From Ligaoa zhengdingensis (GTDB lineage Bacteria; Bacillota; Clostridia; Oscillospirales; Ruminococcaceae), in contig NZ_JACRST010000019.1 of the NCBI RefSeq assembly GCF_014384885.1, positions 1-41,510 on the forward strand: a stretch of DNA of 41,510 nucleotides, given 5' to 3'. Below the pieces are notes generated by a model that saw only the letters and a list, made by a program, of their open reading frames with translations, was not told where the DNA came from and made no database searches. Each line of letters opens with the position of its first letter. Positions within the stretch are counted from its first letter, which is position 1. Made by a program: the position numbers and the translations under genes. Positions 37,432 through 41,510 of the stretch are shown one piece after another.

Positions 37432-40400
37432 ATGCACAGAACAACCAACAATTGGAAACGGCTGTCTTCCTGCCTCCTGGCGGCGGCGGTGTGCGCTGCC
37501 ACCTGGTTCACCCCGGCCCTGGCGCTTCCGGCGGGGACCCAGCCCAGGGAGGACGGCCCAGCCGTCTCCTTCGACTTTGAGTCGGACGAGCTGACGGGGG
37601 CGGCCCTGCGCGGCGCGGCCAAAGTGGAGGACGGCGCGCTCGTGCTGGACGGCGCGAAGGGGTCCTATCTGGACGTGGAGATCCCCGACGCGCTCAAATC
37701 GGGCGACAGCATGACCATTTCGATGTGGGTCAAGCTGGACAGCATCGGCCACGACACCACCCTGATGACGATGGGCCAAAACCAGGCCAACTACGCCATC
37801 TTTGTGGTGAAGAACGTCTTCAACCATCTGCGCTTCGCCATGAAGGAAAACGGCGGCGCGGAGGACAACATTGAGGCCGCGCCCTACCCCGAGGAGGGCA
37901 AGTGGTCGCACGTGGCGTTCGTGCAGGACGGTGCGAACGGCCGCCTCTATAAGGACGGCGCGGAGATCGCCTCCTCCTCCAGCCTGGGGGTGCGCCTGTC
38001 CAGCCTGCTGGCGCAGGGCGGCGCGTACATCCACCTGGGCACCGCGGACGTCTGGGACGACACCCCGGTCAACGGCCGGATCGACGACTTTCAGATCTGG
38101 GCCGGGGCGCTGAGCGCCGAAGAGATCGCAGCGCAGGCCGGCGCCGATAAAAACCCGCCCGACCTGCGCGACGTGGAGGCCGCGGCCGCGGCTCTCACCA
38201 TCGAGGGCGACCTGGCGAATGTCACCGCCGACCTCGCCCTGCCCCTTTCCTGGGAAAACGGGGTCGCCATCTCCTGGAAATCGAACTCGCCCGACGTGAT
38301 TACCGACGGCGGCGTTGTTTCCCGCAAGGCGTCCGACCGCACTGTCACCCTGACTGCGACCCTCACCAAGGGGGCTTACAGCAAGATCAAGCTGTTCATC
38401 GTCACAGTCAAGGCGCTCGAGCTCGACCCGTTCGGGACCGACCTCAGTTACGCCCGCCGCTCGCTTGACTTCATCCTGAACAACGGCCAGACCACGCTGC
38501 CGCAAAGCGGCCCCAACGGCGCGGTTATCCGGTGGGAGGTCGCCTCGGGCCGCGCGGAGATCGACGCGGACAACCTGGTACATAAGGCGGACGGAGCCGC
38601 CGAAAACGAACCGGTCGTGCTGCGCGCCACTGTGGAACTGGACGGGCAAAGCGAATCCTTCCTGTATGAAAACCTCATCCTCAAGGATAGGTTCACCGGC
38701 TTTTTGATGAGCTATTTCGATTCCAGCAACGATACCGGCGGCATCCGCCTGGGCTACAGCTACGACGGCGTCAACTGGATTCCCCTCAAGGGCGGCGAAC
38801 CGGTGGTGAAGGCCGAGATCGGCACCCGCCGCCTGCGCGACCCCAACATCTTCCGCCGCAAGGACGGCACCTTCGGCATTGTGGCCACACAAGGGTGGGA
38901 TAACCCCGAAATCTATGCGTGGGATACCAACGACCTCATCACCTTTACCAACGAGCGCCTGCTCCGCATCCAGGGCGTCACCGATGAGCAGTGGGCAATC
39001 AACCGCGAAAAATACAATTTCAGCGTCTGCAACGACGAGGCCGGCAGCCCTCCGGGGGGCGGTTCGGCCTGGGCGCCCGAGGCGATCTACGACCCCGTGG
39101 TGGGCAAATACCTGATCTATTGGTCGGACACCCACTCCAACGGCGGCGTGCACGCCCCGATGATGGCCAACTGGACGGAGGATTTCACCAACGAGACCCT
39201 GTCCGACCCGTTTATCCTGCTGGACGACCCACACAACCAGATGATCGACGCGAATATCGTCAAGGAAAACGGCACCTATTTTATGACCTTCAAGAACGAT
39301 TACCGCGCAACACCCGGCGAAGGCAGCGTTAAAAAGATGTTTGAGGGCGCGGTCGCCACCGAGTTGGGCGAGAACTCCTTCACCTATCAGCCGGGCGCGC
39401 TCATCACCGACATGCAGGGCAACGACATCGAGGGCGCGACCACCTTCCGCAACTTCAACGACAACAACCTGTGGTATATGTATTTCGACCCGCTGTCGGG
39501 CTCGCCCGACCTCGCCTATGCGGTCTCCCCGGCGCTCACCGGCCCGGAGGCCAACTGGGTGACCCACTGGGCCTACGGCACCCCCAACTACAAGGTCAAC
39601 AGCCGCATCAACCATGTCACCGTCCTCCCCGTGACCCAAAGCGAGTTGGACGCGCTGGTCGCGGCGCACGGCGTGACCGGCCTGCAATATCAGGTGTTGG
39701 ATGTGCGTGAGCCTGAGGGGGTGGTCTCTGTCGGCAGCGGCACACCGCTCGGCCTGCTGATGCCCCTGCTGCCCGCCACTCTGCCGGTCCAACTGGACGA
39801 CGGCGGCTGGTACGACTTCCCCGTGACCTGGAGCAGCAGCGATTATGACCCCGCTGCACAGGGCAGCTACACCTTTGCGGGCGCGCTCTCCCTGCCCGAC
39901 ACGGTAAACCCTGCGAGCGCGCCGCAAAATTTGACCGCGACTGTGGTTGTGGACAGCTCCCCCGCGGCGTCGGTGACCTCGGTGGAGGTCGCGCCGCCCG
40001 CCAAGCTGGTTTACGACCTGGGCGAGCCTCTTTCGCTCGACGGCGGCTATCTGGTGGTGCATTACGCCGATGGCCGCTCCGGGAGGTTGCCGCTGGCGGA
40101 CGAAGCGGTATCCATCTCCGGGTTCGACAACTCGGCCGCTGTCTCTGAACTGACTGTCACCGCGGGCTACAGCGGCTTCACCGCCCCGTTCACCGTGTCG
40201 GTGGTCGCCCCGGCCTCGATCACCCTGACGCCGCCCGCCAAGCTGGACTATGTCCTGGGGCAGAAGCTCGACCTCGCGGGCGGTTCGATCACCGTGCACT
40301 ATGAGGATTCCTCCCGAGACAAGACCATCCCCCTCACCGAAAGCGGCGTGCGTATCGAGGGCTTCCCGACGCAAGCGGGCGACGGGCAGCTCGTCACCGT

Positions 40401-41510
40401 GATCTACGGCGGACAGCGCGCCACCTTTGCCGTCAATGTGCGCGAGGTGGCACAGGATGAGTTGGGCGCGGTGCTGCACTACGATTTCAACCAGGCCACC
40501 GATTCCGCGGTGGAAAACCAGGTGAGCGACGCCTACCGCGGTTCGCTCAAAAACGGCGCATCGGTCGCGGACGGCGCGCTCCGCCTCGGCGGCGGCACCC
40601 AGTATCTGGACGTGCCCACCGGCGCGATCGCCGACCTGACGGGGGAGGAGGTTTCCCTCTCAATGTGGGTCAACCTCAGCTCCAATGAGAACAACCAGAC
40701 CATCCTCACCGTGGGCCGCGACAAAAACGACTTCGCGGTGTGGGTCACCAACGTGCTGCGCTACGGCATCAACGCCGACGGCAGGGGCGAGGCCAAGGCC
40801 GATTCCAGCCAGGCTGTACCCATCCACCGCTGGACCCATCTGGCGCTGGTTCAAACCGGGGACACCGTCACCCTCTATCAGGACGGCGCAGCCGTGGTGA
40901 GCCGCGCAACCTACCGCCTGCAGGAGATTATGAAGGACGGTTCGTTCATCCGCCTGGGCGGCGCGGGCGTCTGGCCCGACCCCTACACCAACGGCAGCGT
41001 GGACGACTTCAAGGTGTTCGCCCGCGCGCTCGACGCCCAGCAGGTCGAGGCCGACCGGCTGAGCAGCTACCTCTCGCTGCCCACGTGGATCGAAGCCGCT
41101 GTGCAAAAGGCCGATTCGGTTCCGGTGGGCGACCAGGTGGGCGAATACCCGGCCGAGGCGGTCGCCGCCTACCGCGAGGCGATTGAAGCGGCGCAGGATG
41201 CACTGGACGCGGGGAGCGAGCCCGCCATGCAAGCTGCGCTGGATTCCCTCAAAGCCGCAGGCAAGGCGCTGGACGACGCGCAGATCACCGAACCCGCAGT
41301 TGACAAAACGGCGTTGAAAGATCTAATCGAAGCGGCGGGCCAGTACGAGGAAGGCGCGTACACCGCGGCGAGCTGGGCAGCGCTGGAGGCGGCGCTGGAG
41401 GAAGCGAACCGCGTGATGGAGGACAAAGACGCGACCGCAGAGGAAGTGCAGACGGCGAGCGACGAGCTGCAAGCGGCGATAGACGGGCTGCGGTATGAGC
41501 TGAACACCGA
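37432..41510 (+). CDS. secreted LamG/GH43-like multidomain protein (cut by the window edge)
   Basis: The first 1359 residues of a larger exported protein. Domains in order: signal peptide 1-31 (ending LALA); LamG/concanavalin-like domain about 45-235 (ISMWVKLDS, GKWSHVAFVQDG, GRIDDFQIWAGALSAEEI); two Ig-like segments about 245-330 and 330-420; GH43-like five-bladed propeller about 420-760 with probable catalytic D470 (RDPNIF), D606 (IDANIV) and E667 (IEGATTF); tandem Ig-like repeats about 848-1003 (each with APPAKL/TPPAKL...LGxxLxLxGG); a second LamG about 1013-1210; FIVAR-type helical repeats from about 1215. It probably trims arabinan, xylan or a similar host or plant glycan at the cell surface. 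AGGAG is 12 nt before ATG 37432; an in-frame TTG at 37429 is nearer. Confidence 0.85.
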   Translation, partial: MHRTTNNWKRLSSCLLAAAVCAATWFTPALALPAGTQPREDGPAVSFDFESDELTGAALRGAAKVEDGALVLDGAKGSYLDVEIPDALKSGDSMTISMWVKLDSIGHDTTLMTMGQNQANYAIFVVKNVFNHLRFAMKENGGAEDNIEAAPYPEEGKWSHVAFVQDGANGRLYKDGAEIASSSSLGVRLSSLLAQGGAYIHLGTADVWDDTPVNGRIDDFQIWAGALSAEEIAAQAGADKNPPDLRDVEAAAAALTIEGDLANVTADLALPLSWENGVAISWKSNSPDVITDGGVVSRKASDRTVTLTATLTKGAYSKIKLFIVTVKALELDPFGTDLSYARRSLDFILNNGQTTLPQSGPNGAVIRWEVASGRAEIDADNLVHKADGAAENEPVVLRATVELDGQSESFLYENLILKDRFTGFLMSYFDSSNDTGGIRLGYSYDGVNWIPLKGGEPVVKAEIGTRRLRDPNIFRRKDGTFGIVATQGWDNPEIYAWDTNDLITFTNERLLRIQGVTDEQWAINREKYNFSVCNDEAGSPPGGGSAWAPEAIYDPVVGKYLIYWSDTHSNGGVHAPMMANWTEDFTNETLSDPFILLDDPHNQMIDANIVKENGTYFMTFKNDYRATPGEGSVKKMFEGAVATELGENSFTYQPGALITDMQGNDIEGATTFRNFNDNNLWYMYFDPLSGSPDLAYAVSPALTGPEANWVTHWAYGTPNYKVNSRINHVTVLPVTQSELDALVAAHGVTGLQYQVLDVREPEGVVSVGSGTPLGLLMPLLPATLPVQLDDGGWYDFPVTWSSSDYDPAAQGSYTFAGALSLPDTVNPASAPQNLTATVVVDSSPAASVTSVEVAPPAKLVYDLGEPLSLDGGYLVVHYADGRSGRLPLADEAVSISGFDNSAAVSELTVTAGYSGFTAPFTVSVVAPASITLTPPAKLDYVLGQKLDLAGGSITVHYEDSSRDKTIPLTESGVRIEGFPTQAGDGQLVTVIYGGQRATFAVNVREVAQDELGAVLHYDFNQATDSAVENQVSDAYRGSLKNGASVADGALRLGGGTQYLDVPTGAIADLTGEEVSLSMWVNLSSNENNQTILTVGRDKNDFAVWVTNVLRYGINADGRGEAKADSSQAVPIHRWTHLALVQTGDTVTLYQDGAAVVSRATYRLQEIMKDGSFIRLGGAGVWPDPYTNGSVDDFKVFARALDAQQVEADRLSSYLSLPTWIEAAVQKADSVPVGDQVGEYPAEAVAAYREAIEAAQDALDAGSEPAMQAALDSLKAAGKALDDAQITEPAVDKTALKDLIEAAGQYEEGAYTAASWAALEAALEEANRVMEDKDATAEEVQTASDELQAAIDGLRYELNT

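Noticed and set aside
37348..40479. A 1043-codon open frame on the minus strand opposite the GH43-like gene.
   Set aside because: It is a by-product of high GC at codon third positions: no ribosome site, low-complexity Arg/Gly/Val/His-rich translation, and the plus strand encodes clear domains.

Overview
The window is a GC-rich stretch of chromosome that looks like an anaerobic, spore-forming Clostridia, most likely in or near the Oscillospiraceae. The basis is the gene repertoire (type III glutamine synthetase, AsnA, corrinoid-activation-type ASKHA protein, many small XRE regulators), the Gram-positive sigma-A promoters and strong AGGAGG ribosome sites, a DinR/LexA-type SOS box, and a BclA-like collagen gene with a sigma-K-like promoter. 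No insertion sequence, CRISPR array, integrase or intact prophage was found. Apart from one tRNA-Leu there are no RNA genes.

Layout. 1-1.2 kb: HPr-like protein without the catalytic His, then an XRE regulator with a small membrane protein. 1.4-5.2 kb: TIGR04076 protein, DUF1638 protein divergent from a [2Fe-2S]/ASKHA corrinoid-activation-type protein, and a RimJ/RimL-type acetyltransferase. 5.2-6.6 kb: CmpB-type membrane protein, a 101-residue unknown and a ribbon-helix-helix protein. 6.7-9.2 kb: glycosyltransferase and collagen-like surface protein. 9.3-10.9 kb: MATE transporter and tRNA-Leu(UAG). 11-17.1 kb: one minus-strand operon murD, Ala/Pro-tRNA deacylase-like, two M42 peptidases, GNAT, YnbB-type PLP enzyme, joined by ATGA overlaps. 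17.2-18.4 kb: RNase H-like and ChrB-like proteins. 18.5-23.5 kb: nitrogen-assimilation unit asnA, glnN, and a lipoprotein peptide-binding protein. 23.5-27.2 kb: minus-strand operon M20 amidohydrolase, metallo-beta-lactamase-fold hydrolase, DUF3100 membrane protein, small membrane protein, behind a leader that looks like a transcription attenuator. 27.2-27.7 kb: divergent XRE and Cys-rich mini-protein around a perfect 10-bp inverted repeat. 27.8-33 kb: SOS-controlled recA, recX, rimO, pgsA, cysS. 33-33.8 kb: orphan phage-tail-like protein. 33.9-36.3 kb: BlaI-type repressor, M56 metalloprotease, DUF3888-like protein. 36.4-37.3 kb: XRE regulator with three tandem paralogous mini-proteins. 37.4 kb to the end: a large secreted LamG/GH43/Ig-like/FIVAR protein cut by the window edge.

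The items most worth a second look are (i) the three YFxSLP mini-proteins, (ii) the structured leader before the M20/DUF3100 operon, (iii) the collagen-like exosporium-type protein with its neighbouring glycosyltransferase and sigma-K-like promoter, and (iv) the XRE/Cys-rich divergent pair. All family names are from reading the sequences by eye; no database search was run.
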